DNA from: Glandiceps talaboti
Lineage: Eukaryota > Hemichordata > Enteropneusta > Spengelidae
Assembly (NCBI RefSeq): GCF_964340395.1
Contig: NC_135551.1
Span: 16,293,003 to 16,357,002, forward strand
DNA: 64,000 bases
Reading direction: 5' to 3'
Shown here piece after piece: positions 11,296 through 22,809 of the stretch (positions are counted from its first letter, which is position 1; each line of letters opens with the position of its first letter). Under the pieces are notes generated by a model. That model worked only from the letters and a program-made list of their open reading frames with translations. It was not told the origin of the DNA and did no database searches. A program made the position numbers and the translations under genes.

Positions 11296-11818
11296 AAATA
11301 TCTGTGTACCGTTAATCCATGACGGAACAGTCCACTTACACTTTCCACCCATGAATAAAACGGTCTTCAGCAAGTTAATCATTTATATAGCACTGTCGCC
11401 AATTTATCAATTGTGCACCCCTGCCAAAATACAGTGTTTCTGCACCTGTCATTGTGTAAAGTGTGTGTACAAAAACATCCTTACCTTGGGAGGTCTTGAA
11501 CATTGTATCTATTTCTGTACCTATCTATCCAAAGACATGCTCTATTATAACCACTTCACTACAAAGTGACTTGTGCAGAAAGCAGGTCTCCATATGGAAT
11601 TTTTCATTAACTTAACAATGCGTATGTGCGCTGAGGTTAATAACAGAACTACAGAACGAGTCTTTGTTCGGTTTGTGGATTTCACACTGAACTTTTGGGG
11701 AAAACAACGGATTATTTGGCCGAGATGTACAGGATAGGACTTCTTTTGTGAATTTTGTAATTAAGAGGTTACATAACAGAGCTGTAGATAACAAGGTTTA
11801 CTTCCTGTTGAAACACAG

Positions 11819-12179
11819 TCAAATTTGAAGTATAACTTCGATATAGGACACGTCCTCGGCCATTAACTGAAAATATTGTGACAGTGTTGGGTAAAGCTCC
11901 ATTATCTTGTCTGAGGCGTAACGATCCTTGGACAAAATAATATCTTTACCTAACGTGTAACACTCTCCATTTATTTTCAGTTTATGGCTGAGGACGTGTC
12001 TTATAGCTATCAGTTTTACTCCTCTCTGACTCCATTGTTTCAATTGTGCTCTCAATTTTAAAACGGACACTTTTTCAGTTAACAGGACACTTTTACTCAC
12101 CGGTTTCACGTTTCCGATATCTTTTATAAGGCATTTTGTAAACTTCTTGATAATGTTATCGTACATAAGATATATACCA
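11819..12179 (-). CDS. Terminal exon of an unrecognised protein
   Basis: A strong acceptor (CTTTTCTGTCTTTACAG, AG at 12181-12180) opens a frame of about 119 codons in phase 2 that ends at a TGA at 11819-11821. The protein is basic and helical-looking, with LRAQLKQWSQRGVKLIAIRH, a GECYTLGKDIILSKDRYASD segment and an acidic aromatic end (FQLMAEDVSYIEV). I do not recognise the family. An ATG at 12166 could start a short protein, but the acceptor makes a spliced 3' exon more likely. A broken copy 530 bp or more downstream points to local exon duplication. Upstream exons were not found. Confidence 0.5.
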
Positions 12180-13690
12180 CTGTAAAGACAGAAAAGACAC
12201 AGAAAATCTTAATAACAATTAGGTGGTTAATTCGTCGTATTTCGTCCTTCCCACTGTGTTTCAACTAACCCACCAGCCCAGTGCCCACTCTATTACGTGA
12301 ATGATTTACTCACTCTCCACCAGGAAAACGTTTAAAACTTTCGTGTTTTTCACTCTATCATATAATTCACTAGACGTACACAATATGCATTATCTTCAAA
12401 TTTAAATAAACCTCTCATCACGCTCATACCAGCTTTTACTCTAGAAATAAACAAGAATGCACAGCCGCATCTAGTTATTCGAACCTGTCCACCAGACCTT
12501 TTCGCCGATTGGTAACCAGGCATATCGATAAGTGCGCGTGGTGTAATTTATTTCCGAGAATTTAGGGACCGGTTAGTTTCTTCGGCCTGGGGGGAATGGG
12601 GGGGGGGGTCACACTGTCACACTGGATCATGCTGTTTTGAAAATTGTGGATGGGGGTCATTGTGTTTTGGATTTTGATGAAAGAAAACAATCCTTTTCTA
12701 CAATGGCATATAGCCTTGTCTGAAATTTGATACATGCACATATTTGTTCCCGTCCCTATTTCTTACATGAATTTTTTAATATTACTTCACGTTTGAGTTC
12801 AAAGACAACTATAAATATACATATACATATACATGTATTACCTAGCTACCACACTAGTTACAGAACATGTCATGTAAATGCTTTGCTGTTTCACAATAAA
12901 TGCTTCACTTATCTTGCACTTTGGGGCAAAAGTGAACTTAAAGGTTTCGTAATTTTAAATCGTTATAGATAGTTTATATAGAAATTAATCTAAATTGTTA
13001 TACTCTTCAGTATTAACATGTCAGAAGGGACTAATACACTTTCTATCCGGACACTACATGTTATCGACAGTACAAATCACCACATCTCATCAGATTCGAG
13101 TTTCTAATAAACTAGTCTTTACTATACCATAGACCCTATACATGTAGGGTCTATGACTATACATGCAATATTAATGCCCCTATACCAATGTTACGGGCCC
13201 ATTTTCATGTGACGTGAATCTCATTTAAAACTTACATTTACTTTAGCTTTTCAAAGCTTGGAAATAATACCTCAAATGCTATCAATAAAAATTGCCTTCC
13301 AGAGGTCACTCATGCATTCAGCCCATCAGATCAGATACACCAACATTTTTACTGTCATAATGGTATTAAAATTTTCTTAAATATTTTCACTCTATGCTAA
13401 GTTAAGATGATATTGTCTTTTAAAGATGTGAAATGTTTGCCAAGGTAGTCTAAAATTGCCTTAAAACTCCAAATCTCCCAACTGATGATACTACAATCAG
13501 AAGTGCCGACCTTTACTATAATGATGCCCTTTAACCTTTTAAGAAAATATTTCAACCCTGTGTAATATATAAAGAATATTTGCTGATAGTTAATGGTGCT
13601 ATCTTTTAAAGCTTGGAGGGTTGACACAGTCCATTGACATTTGCACATTACTTTGTGTGATATAGATATGTATTTATTAGTCATGGCGTA
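12180..13690. other. No gene recognised; short palindrome at 13128-13155
   Basis: There is no splice-bounded frame. A hairpin with 10-bp arms (CATAGACCCT / AGGGTCTATG) around ATACATGT lies at 13128-13155. A G-run lies near 12598. Confidence 0.45.
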
Positions 13691-13779
13691 GCGATTGACG
13701 TTGACTGACTATTTTCATGATAAGAATCCCCTATGGTTTATTAAACTGCATTGTAAAATGGTTAAAACTTGGGGGGGGG

Positions 13780-14110
13780 GTGTTTGTGGAGGTATTGTTC
13801 TTGAAAACATTTCGAAACAATTGGCCCTAGCAACCTTGGCCTTAGCAACAGTCAAATAATGATGCATATTACAAAGATAACAACAGATTTGGGTAGGTAT
13901 TAAAGTGACCAAAGATTAAAAAAAAACATATACAAATATGCCAAGAAACAGGACCATGCCCATACCAACAGCAAAATGTTGGCTTAAATTGCAAAGATCA
14001 AAAGTGGGAGGGTAGGCAAGTTACTAAAGATTACAAAAATGTATACAAATGTCCAAAGCAGCAAGACAATGTCCATAGCATCAGCCAAATACAGTTTTGA
14101 TACAATGCCA
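13780..14110 (-). repeat. Pearl-like repeat, family 2, minus orientation
   Basis: CCTAGCAACCTTGG, CATATTACAAAGATAACA and ACAAATATGCCAAG are the reverse complements of the family 2 monomer phrases (TTGCTAGG, TTATCTTTGCAATAT, CATTTGCATA). About two and a half diverged monomers are present. Confidence 0.6.
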
Positions 14111-14828
14111 TTGATGATATTTTATTATATAAGGTACATGTATCTGAAATATTTTGAAGAATTGAAGAAACACACTCAGAATAACTCTGGATCAACATAC
14201 CACAAAACAGAGTTGAATTCAATGTACCAGTACAGAAATAGTTGTGATAGCTAGTATTATTTTTATCTTTCTGTAAGCAAACTAGTTTTCAATTTCTTTA
14301 GACCTCAAGATTCCACACACAGTGAATTACACATATTGCAGTATATCAGATCGAGTTCCTTTCAAATCACCCAATACATTCTAGCAGCAGATCTGTCTTA
14401 ACATTTGTTATAACACTGAACAGTTCAGTCACACAAAGCTTCCTAGACTGTTGTTATGAACATGGACGGTGGAACACATTTCATTCATGAGCTGGTCAAA
14501 TATCTTTGAAGTACATCGTGAAGGCAGTTATACCACAATGTTTGTTGAACTCAATCTGCACTAGTAATTCAGCTTTAAGTGAATGTTATTTTTATATTTG
14601 ACAACCAACAATATATAGTAATTATTTGAAATTGTGATCCATTAAGGGTGGTGATTATATTGTGCGAAGTCAAATTCAATTTGATTATATATATTCCATT
14701 ATATTAATCTGAACTGCTGTGCAAACATGTTCACCCCGAGATAGGTCAATACAGTTTAGGGTATAACACCCTAATTCACACTATAAACTAATAATGGTGC
14801 ATTTCTTTTGTTTTTCTCACTCTTGTAG

Positions 14829-15269
14829 ATCATTATAGGGAGGACATGTAGACCAAGCCGCATTCAATGTGAACCAAATACAACAGTCAATAATAAAGAA
14901 TCACAACTTGACGAAGATGGCATTCATAATGTAGACGACTTTGCGAGTGTTAAAGAAGGAGTATTTGTGGCCACTTTTCTGCCCCATCTCAAAGAAAGGC
15001 CACAAATAGGGAGAGTAATGAAGGTGAACAAGAAAGAGGAAACTTGCAGCATACACTGGTACTGTGGAACATGGGCAGGTCCATGGAAACCGTCTTTTTG
15101 TGGGGGCGGGAGAAACAGAAGGGCCAATATTGAGATAGTATGGATTGAGTCTGCACTATTTTGGGACTTCAGTCTGACAAAAGGTGGATCTCTGCCAAAG
15201 AATGTGCAGCAGATTATGAAAGAAAGATATAGAGAAGCAGAGCAAGATCTGGATGAAAGTGACAACTGA
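14829..15269 (+). CDS. Terminal exon, small beta-barrel (reader-like) C-terminal domain
   Basis: A long pyrimidine tract and acceptor (TTTTTCTCACTCTTGTAG, AG at 14827-14828) open a frame of 146 codons to the TGA at 15267-15269. The start is Cys-containing (GRTCRP), followed by an acidic linker. The segment from GVFVATFLP through RPQIGRVMKV, CSIHWYCGTWAGPW and IEIVWIES to DFSLTKGGSLP and MKERY alternates short hydrophobic strands with conserved Trp. This is the rhythm of a chromo, BAH or Tudor-like barrel followed by a helix. I have seen similar C-termini in invertebrate multidomain and transposon-linked proteins, but I cannot name the family. The LINE in the opposite orientation begins right after the stop. 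Confidence 0.55.
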   Translation: MIIGRTCRPSRIQCEPNTTVNNKESQLDEDGIHNVDDFASVKEGVFVATFLPHLKERPQIGRVMKVNKKEETCSIHWYCGTWAGPWKPSFCGGGRNRRANIEIVWIESALFWDFSLTKGGSLPKNVQQIMKERYREAEQDLDESDN

Positions 15270-17640
15270 TCCAATAGTGACACGATTGATCTGTAGTGTA
15301 GGAAATATCCAATAGTACTGAGGTAGTAAAGCTTCCGTCACTGTTTGATACAAAGGGCATACTAATAGAAAATGAAATTCATCCACTATACCCTCTTAAC
15401 ATACTTCACATATTCTCTCAGTAATATCTAAACCTCTGTGACGACCTTCCTGTATACGTAACTTATGACTCCCACATCGAATCCTTGCTAATGCATGTCT
15501 GTATCTTACATCTGAAAGCTGCAACAAATATTTTTCTGGTTCTAATACGCTCTTGAAATTACAGTATGTATTTAAAGACTCTTTGGAGCAAACATCAGAA
15601 AACCAATTTTGCTTATGAATATCGGATACGCACTGAATGAACTCCGTTACGAAAGAAATAATGTCTCCCACTCCCTGTGACACCCAAACTATACCAAAAC
15701 CGTAGTATTGCAAAATATTTTTTTACTTCTGTTGCCCAAGACGCGTGACCACTTTCGTCAATTTTCAGCATCAATTGATAAGCATGTTTGGCAACTCTGT
15801 TATCGGGGAGTTCAGTAAGACGTAGCCAGTACTTTATACATCTCATCAACGGTTTTACAAAAATTGGCGTTCTGCCACATTCCCCAAGTACCGCTTTATT
15901 TGTAGTGTTTTGTCGCACTCCAAGAAAATGTTTACAATATTTAAGTTGTACCATTTCAATTTGCATAAACTGCTGAAATCCCCAAAGCTCAGAACCATAC
16001 AAAAGAATAGGCAAGATTAGACTATCAAACAATTTAAAATGAACCTCATGGGTTATAACGCCAACTTTACGCTCAAAACTAAATATAGAAAACATTGCTT
16101 TACAGGCCTGATCAGCTAGATTACTAACTGCCTTAGACCACTTATTTCTACATGATAACAACAGTCCTAAATAGTTATAATAGCTAACACCTCGATACTC
16201 GCACCATTTAAATGCCATTTTTCGTTCCTTGAACTATGACCTCCCTTTCAAAATGTTACCACCTTTGTTTTCTTAAAGTTTGCTTTAAGTTTCCACTTGT
16301 CACAGAATTGGCCCAGACAGTTAATCAAACGCTGCAAACCCACAACTGTGTCAGCAAATATCACAACATCATCTGCAGGACAAATAAATCAAACATGTCT
16401 TGTGTAAGCTGCACCCCCTTAAATCCTGCTTTTGTAATTATTTGGTAAGGTTCATCGATGAAAAGAGAAAAAAGTACAGGGCTTAGTACGCTTCCTTGTC
16501 TAACTCCGATACCACAATTGAAATACTCTGAAATCCCCCTATCCAATTTAACACATGACTTCATATCATTATACATGGACTTGATGATATTATACATTTT
16601 ACCCGAAAGACCAATTGATTGCAGTTTAACAAAAAGATAAGAATCGAAAGCCGTAGCGAAATCAACAAATAAACAAAAGAATTTACCCCTGCATTTACGC
16701 AGATAGTTTTGAATTATGGCATACAGTGTGAAAATATTATCCATGGTAGAGAAACCCTTTCTAAAACCACTCTGACAACTGGAGATAGACCCGATGTCTT
16801 CAGCCCAAACGTACAATCTCTTATTCAAAATGGCACAGAACACTTTCCCAAATTCATCTAATAAGGTTATACCCCTGTAATTATTAGGATCAGACCTGAC
16901 ACCTTTTTTATACAGTGGTATGATAACCCCTCTACACCACCCCTTAGGAAAGACTCCAGTTTCAAAAATGTTGTTTAATAAATCACTCATTAAAGGCAAT
17001 AGTCTGTTGACAGAACATTTATAAAACTCTGAAAGTATACCATCTGGACCAGGAGCTTTCCCCTTTTTCAACTCACAGCTGTTAAAATTTCCTCATCTGT
17101 AATTCTAGCATTCAAAAGATCTACTTTTACTTGTACAGATTCGGAATTCAAATGTCTATACTCATTTACATCTTCAAACGTGCCTCCAAACGACACAGTT
17201 TGGGGATTATGCAACCTGGAAAAGTAATCCATCCACTGTTGTCCTGAAATTGGCACACTTTCAAAACTACCTTTGCGATACTGCTTTATTACTGACCACA
17301 TGCCGACAGTCCCAACCACAGATCTCCAATCGTCGCGATATCGTCGCGATATCTGTTAAACTGTATGTCCGTGTAATTTTTCTTCTTTTCCCTACAAATA
17401 GATCTAAATTTATTGTGATTCTTTCTGTAAGTGTCAAATGATACCGTTAAGCGATTTTTTCAAAACTCTTTCAGACTCGTGTACATATACTTTTTCATTT
17501 CCTAGCATACGTTATCAAACCATTGAGGTTGTGGATGCAAAATAAAATTATGTAAAGAGAAATAATCTGTGACAAGTATTTCTTTCCGAGAGAGACTGTG
17601 AATGTGTTGAATGATAGTGAAAATAGCCAAGTCTACAGAA
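15270..17640 (-). pseudogene. Decayed LINE, nearly the whole RT ORF
   Basis: On the minus strand the order from 17640 down is a linker (SRKEILVTDYFSLHNFILHP, then KNHNKFRSICREKKKNYTD) and then WSVIKQYRKGSFESV. The palm follows: KGKAPGPDGI, NNYRGITLLDEFGKV, SGFRKGFSTMDNIF, FVDFATAFDS and VRQGSVLSPVLFSLFID. After a frameshift near 16361 come LLYGSELWGFQQF and a C-terminal CxxC...H...C type end (RICEVC, then DEFHFLLVCP). At least five frame breaks are present. One is an 11-bp tandem duplication (TCGTCGCGATA twice, 17333-17354). The ATG-start endonuclease is missing: homology runs to about 17640, where the 29-bp minisatellite begins. The clade is uncertain, perhaps I/Nimb-like. Confidence 0.85.
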
Positions 17641-18105
17641 CAATGGCCCTAACTACAGGGTCAGTACAAAGGTGACCCTGACTACAGGGCCAGCACAAAG
17701 GTGACCCTGACCTCAGGGCCAGCACACAGATGGCCTTTACCACAAGGTCAACACAATGGTGGTCCTGACCACAGGGTCAGCACAAAGATGACCCTGACTA
17801 CAGGGTCAGTACAAAGGTGACCCGGACTACAGGGCCAGCATAAAGGTGACCCTGACCACAGGGTCAGCACAAAGGTGACCCTGACCTCAGGGCCAGCACA
17901 CAGATGGCCTTTACCACAAGGTCAACACAAAGGTGGCCCTGACCACAGGGTCAGCACAAAGATGACCCTGACATCAGGGTCGGCACAATGGTGACCCTGA
18001 TGACTACAGGACGAGCACAAAGATTGCCCTGACCACAGGGTCAGTACAAAGATGACCCTGACTACAGGGTCTGCACAAAGATGACCCTGAGGTGAGTACA
18101 GGGTC
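17641..18105. repeat. 29-bp hairpin minisatellite, about 16 copies, 174-bp higher-order period
   Basis: The unit is close to GACCCTGACTACAGGGTC plus AGCACAAAGGT. Its first 18 bases are an inverted repeat (GACCCTG / CAGGGTC) around a 4-base loop. A distinctive six-unit block starting CCTCAGGGCC occurs at 17711 and again at 17885, so six units (174 bp) were duplicated together. The array adjoins the 5' break of the LINE. Confidence 0.9.
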
Positions 18106-18109
18106 TTAA

Positions 18110-20144
18110 CAAAAATGCCAAATAAGGAGAATATTTAAACTTTACCATATTCCAATGTGCAATTTTAAGTAAAAGGGATGATTGAAAGAATATGTGTTTA
18201 ACAACTGTGCAAATTGAGTTGAAACCATGTTATTGTTGTCATTTGATTGATACCATTAACGTGGAAATGTAAATTCCTAACTACACCATGAAATTATATT
18301 ATTTGTGATAAACTAAAGTTCAATTATGATTTAAATAGGAGTTTTTGCCAAATTTACCCGATATCCAATTATCCCAAAATAGTTCCAATCGTGTTGTATT
18401 TGACGATAATAGGGTGCATTTGATGTCGTCCTTGAACATATATGCAATAACACGGCAACACCTCCCCGCTACTTGCGACATTACGTAACCTTTATGGCTT
18501 GCGAAAATTACAAATTTATACTATGCTTTGATGCGATAAAAATTTGTGATAATGTGTGAGATATATTGTCTTAAACTGGCATACTGACAACCGATTGTCA
18601 TTTAGACACTTTCATTCTCTTTATTATGTGATAGCTTATTAGGTATGATATATTTACATTTTATTCTTTTATTCGACTCCTTTACATATATTACTAAATA
18701 TACCGTAGCAACAATTACTCATTTCGAATTTGATCTGAGATTTATTCAAATCATTAATTTTGGCTGTTTTTCATTAATACGTAATTATTAGTTATTTTGT
18801 CAAAGTTGGAATTATTTTTGATAATGATACTTTTTAACTTATCTGGTGATTTGCAGTAAGTCACTTTACTACTTTCTGATTTTTTGTATGGTTCTACTGT
18901 ATCACACGCAATTTATTTTTACTTTATTTAATTTAGCTCGGTCACATAATAACTGATTCAATTTTGATTTACAACAATGTTGCATTACTACTCTAGTATT
19001 TTATTTCAAGTATTGCATATCAATTTTCGATTCATTTTTTGACATTTCACTTTCTTTACTTTATATTTCTTCGCTAGGCAAGATGGTACGATATTTTTCG
19101 CGAGGAGAGATGTCAATCATTTATGTTGAAGCGAGGGCGCTTCACAGTGAAGGTGGGCGCTGTGTTACGAGTCACAGATCTAAAATATATCCATTCAGGA
19201 CATTTTGGTAAATTTTCATTATGAACTCTAAATTGAAGTCAAAAGCATTTAAACTTTGTACATACGTACAATGACATTCCGTTGCGTAACAACATAGGTC
19301 CTTGACATCTCAACATCGCTATTTAGTACCAGGTACGATTGAACTGTCAACAAGATTTATTATGACATGACTATTTTATGGTCTTTGAGAAATGAACTTG
19401 TATTACTAATCTAGGAAAGGTGATAGGATATTAGATCTCAGATGATGTCTTTCATAACACTTAACAATACGTCATACTCTAAGAATAGAGATTTTGTGTA
19501 AACTTGGAAATGTATTTAAGTTGGGTTTTTAGCCCATCTCAGGAGTGGCGGAGACGGAGATTGGTCATGTAATAAAATCAACCAAGTGGTTAGCTTGGTG
19601 TTCGTTGAACCAGATACATATGTTTCGTTGTGAGTTCTACTCAACACAATCCAAGTCGGTACGGTACCTCGTAGAAGAGATGGTTTGAGAAGAAACTAGT
19701 TGGTCGGCTAATTCAACGTTATAGTCTTAAATGGAACAGACTGACGATTGGAACAGCAATGCGAGTGAGTACTTCCCCGTTTGAACATTACAATATCGAT
19801 AAACTGCACAGTAAGCCGATCAACAGCGTTTCACTATTCAGACCCTAAAAATAGTTTTAAGAGTAACAAAATTTCCAGAAATTGTAGGGGACCCCCTAGG
19901 CCCCCCCCCCCCACGAGATGGACTTAATTGATCCCAGTCTTAAGTTCTTCCACCTCCACCTCTTACTGTCAAGATACTATTAACATTTATTTCAACCCTA
20001 TGTACTTGTCTTTTACATATGGTGCTCTCTTGCAAAGCTTGGAAGATATTGTCTGAAAGCGTCTGAATAGTCTCAACATTGACTTTCACAGTAAAAAGCC
20101 TCCAGAGTTTATAGAGAGAGACCCCTAGAACCCACCCCAGCAAG

Positions 20145-20148
<4 letters not shown>
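18110..20148. other. No gene recognised; very AT-rich
   Basis: The part from 18110 to about 19080 is exceptionally AT-rich. From 19080 to 20148 composition is more balanced, but I see no exon, motif or dispersed repeat except a C-run at 19902. Confidence 0.45.
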
Positions 20149-20224
<76 letters not shown>

Positions 20225-20302
20225 TTGTTATTAAGCTCTGCCACTGCGGTATAGAGCACTGTCTTAGCAGAGCACTGTCTTAGCAGATTGATACTCACCG
20301 AG

Positions 20303-20387
<85 letters not shown>
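20149..20387. repeat. Two (TA)n arrays around a Penelope-like terminal segment
   Basis: TA arrays occupy 20149-20220 and 20304-20387. The 83 bp between them holds AAGCTCTGCCACTGCGGTAT and a 16-bp direct duplication of AGCACTGTCTTAGCAG. This sequence resembles the pseudo-LTR ends of Penelope-like elements from memory. Confidence 0.7.
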
Positions 20388-20390
<3 letters not shown>

Positions 20391-20450
20391 GACTGGGTGT
20401 AGATAAAACCCCATAAAAGTGCTCAATACGGTTAGTAGAGCGAATTATAT

Positions 20451-21177
20451 ACAGGTTTTGAAAATTTGAACAAAATTACATGCTATTGACCCTACAGAAC
20501 TGTTTCGGGAGGTGCGTATTCCTCACTCATCAGGGGTAGAATGGAATATAGTATCTGCGTTTCCTTACCGTTAATTTATATTATTCTAATGTTCCTAACA
20601 GGGAATATCTACCTAGTAACATAGCGTATTAGCATAGTTAATTGTTCTGCAATAATGATTTATGTCTATGCCTACACGACGACACAAATTTCCGTTTATT
20701 TAGAGTACAGCGATGAGGTTGACAAATTATAAATTAATGTACTTTTCAGTTATGCAGAGATTACATCTCTGACTGGGGCTGTTGTACGGTCGCGCGCGCG
20801 ATAATTTTCCACGTAATGTCGTAATCAATTTCTTTATCCTTAAGAAACCATACATACTTACTTAGTTCTGTTGAGTTTCTTGACAAATTGTTGCGGAATG
20901 AAGCTGTGTGGTTCCTGTACCGTGTCTTGAACTCGTTTTCAGTAAGTCCGACATATGTTACGATTGAAGATTTTCCTGAGGTTGTTCCCTTGTGGAAAGC
21001 ACTTGTTTACCAGGGCAAGAAATTTTTACCAATATTAGTGAATAATAGAATTTAACGGTAAGGAAACGCAGATACTATTACTATATTCCATTCTACCCCT
21101 GATGAGTGAGGAATACGCACCTCACGAAACAGTTCTGTAGGGTCTATAGCATATAATTTTGTTCAAATTTTCATAAC

Positions 21178-21180
<3 letters not shown>
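20451..21180. repeat. Long inverted repeat (arms about 125 bp) flanking an endonuclease relic
   Basis: The left arm 20451-20576 and the reverse complement of 21053-21180 share long identical runs, including AGAACTGTTTCG and GGTGCGTATTCCTCACTCAT, with only a few differences. The spacer of about 480 bp contains a GIY-YIG relic. The right arm runs straight into a (TA)n array. This fits inverted Penelope-like pseudo-LTRs. Confidence 0.8.
20768..20990 (-). pseudogene. Penelope-like GIY-YIG endonuclease relic 1
   Basis: Seventy-odd codons are open without an in-frame ATG start. They encode GKSSIVTYVGLTENEFKTRY, then RNHTASFRN, NSTELSKYVWFLKDKEIDYD and ITWKII, ending at TAA after QSEM. TYVGLTENxFKTRxxxH matches the Penelope version of the GIY-YIG core with its catalytic Arg. 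The TELSKYVW helix and the downstream ITWKI strand follow in the right order. No RT domain is attached, so this is a 3' fragment. Confidence 0.8.

Positions 21181-21230
<50 letters not shown>
21181..21230. repeat. (TA)n microsatellite
   Basis: About 25 TA dinucleotides lie at the junction between the inverted repeat and the second endonuclease relic. Confidence 0.95.
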
Positions 21231-21231
<1 letters not shown>

Positions 21232-21384
21232 TAATTCAGTGTAAGAGGTAAGTCATAAACTGAAGGAAAAGCGCTCAATACTGAGAAGTAGAGCTGTATT
21301 ACACAAAATACACAAGTTATGGTACGGAGCCGTTACTCAGAGTTTCACGCTTGAATGCGATCTTCGGACGACTAAATTTTAACG

Positions 21385-21760
21385 GAAATTCAAGTGATGG
21401 AATTCGAACTCGCAGAAGAACTGGTACCCGGATGTGATGCGCGTTGAGGTTTGACATGGTGGAATGAAAGAACGACGTATTTGTTTTCATGGCGGCACTT
21501 TGAAATCAGTTCTGATCGTTTATTAAGGAGTCCTAATTTATTTGCACTGATGATGAACATCTTCTCTGTAAGACACAGGTTGCACCTTTTTGTTGCATTA
21601 GAGTAGGCGGCTGCATGGGCAATGATAGCCCAGTTGATGGAATACTGGTGGCCCGACTCCTTTATTTTCCAGACACACTTTGAAAGTTCAGTACAATTTC
21701 CATATTTGTTATTGGCGAAAGAAGTGTTCTTTCGCCAATACACTGCGTTACGATAAAAAA
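21385..21760 (-). pseudogene. Penelope-like GIY-YIG endonuclease relic 2 (C-terminal half)
   Basis: The frame encodes NNKYGNCTELSKCVWKIKES, then YSINWAIIAHAAAYSNATKR, CNLCLTEKMFI, LLNKRSELISKCRHENKYVV and a Ser-rich tail ending at 21390. The CNLCLTEK and LLNKRSE...CRHE blocks are the conserved C-terminal part of Penelope GIY-YIG proteins. The GIY-YIG start is missing upstream. It differs enough from relic 1 to be a separate insertion. Confidence 0.85.
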
Positions 21761-21764
21761 TACC

Positions 21765-21900
21765 TTACATGTGCTTATGATGCTTTACAAATAGATGTGG
21801 GCTTTGCGAAAAAGGTCTCACATCGGGCAGTAACCTGTACTTGGAAATGCTTTCTCTTGCAAACTTGATTCTGGGCAGAAACAGCATCCCCATGATAGCT
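21765..21900 (-). repeat. Dispersed repeat, copy 1 (partner at 43745-43885)
   Basis: AAATAGATGTGGGCTTTGCG, then GTACTTGGAAATGC and TTGATTCTGGGCAGAAA, match the reverse complement of 43745-43885. In both copies one frame reads IDVGFA(K/R)KVSH(R/W)AV..TWK, so the fragment may derive from a coding sequence, but I cannot name it. Confidence 0.6.
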
Positions 21901-22800
21901 AGTGGGGAGGGTGTGGGAGGGGTGTCCTCCCATGGCGAGCATTTTAAAAACAAATATAATGAAATGTAGGAGGCTATTTACTGCTATAACATTTTTACTC
22001 ATTTATACATACATACATACATACATACATACATACATTTACAAAATAAATATATTGCACCTTTTATTTAGACTTCTTTTGCAGTGTTTGATTTTAGAAG
22101 CTTTTCAAAGTAGAAATGTTTTATCAATTGAAAAGACTAAAGCAAAATATCAATTTCTCAACCCTATGCCTATTTCAATACTAAACACAAAAATAATCAA
22201 GTAACGTGATGTGTTATTCACAATCCATGCTTTTTTGGAAAGTCCTTCCCTCTACCCATGACTACATGTAAATGCTCACTGAATGACGATATTCTAAAAT
22301 TAAACAGATAATTTAGATAATTGTACATTATAGGGAATTTTTTTTTATACATTGTTAGTTTTGAAATGTTTGTACGTTATCGGTGATTCTTTATTACACA
22401 ATCCGTTAGAAGCTCTCGCTTTTGAGTAGCCAATTAGGGTGAGCATTACGTTGGCAGCTGCACATACGGGATAAATTCGAAAAACAAACTAACAATCAAA
22501 CATACATGGTACATGTCTGTGCACTGACGACAGGGAGGAGTGGTCCAATGATGGCGAGTTTTTCTTCAGAACAGACACAAATAAACAATTTGAAAATAGA
22601 AATTCATCTCAGCGCCCAAGAAGTTCCAAACTCCTTGTGTACTGTGGAGCCACTTTCCCTATGCTAATAATAGAAGCGTGCTGATAAGTTGAAGAAACTT
22701 TTCAAGATTCTTGTGAGATTTTCCATTACAGAGGATCAGAAGTGGGAACGCAGTGATCACCTGGAACAGCACAAACGACACAAAAAGACCAGATTTAAAC
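21900..22800. other. No gene recognised; (ATAC)n at 22005-22037
   Basis: Apart from eight ATAC tetramers and a T-run near 22336, I see nothing interpretable. Confidence 0.4.
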
Positions 22801-22809
22801 TGAATGCCT

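Noticed and set aside
17641-18105. Regular 29-bp repeats with partial palindromes, superficially like a CRISPR array
   Set aside because: The repeats are directly contiguous with no unique spacers, are degenerate, and lie in a eukaryotic genome; it is a minisatellite.
21395-21425. TTCGAACTC-like B-box suggesting a tRNA
   Set aside because: It lies inside the Penelope-like coding relic and no A-box or cloverleaf surrounds it.
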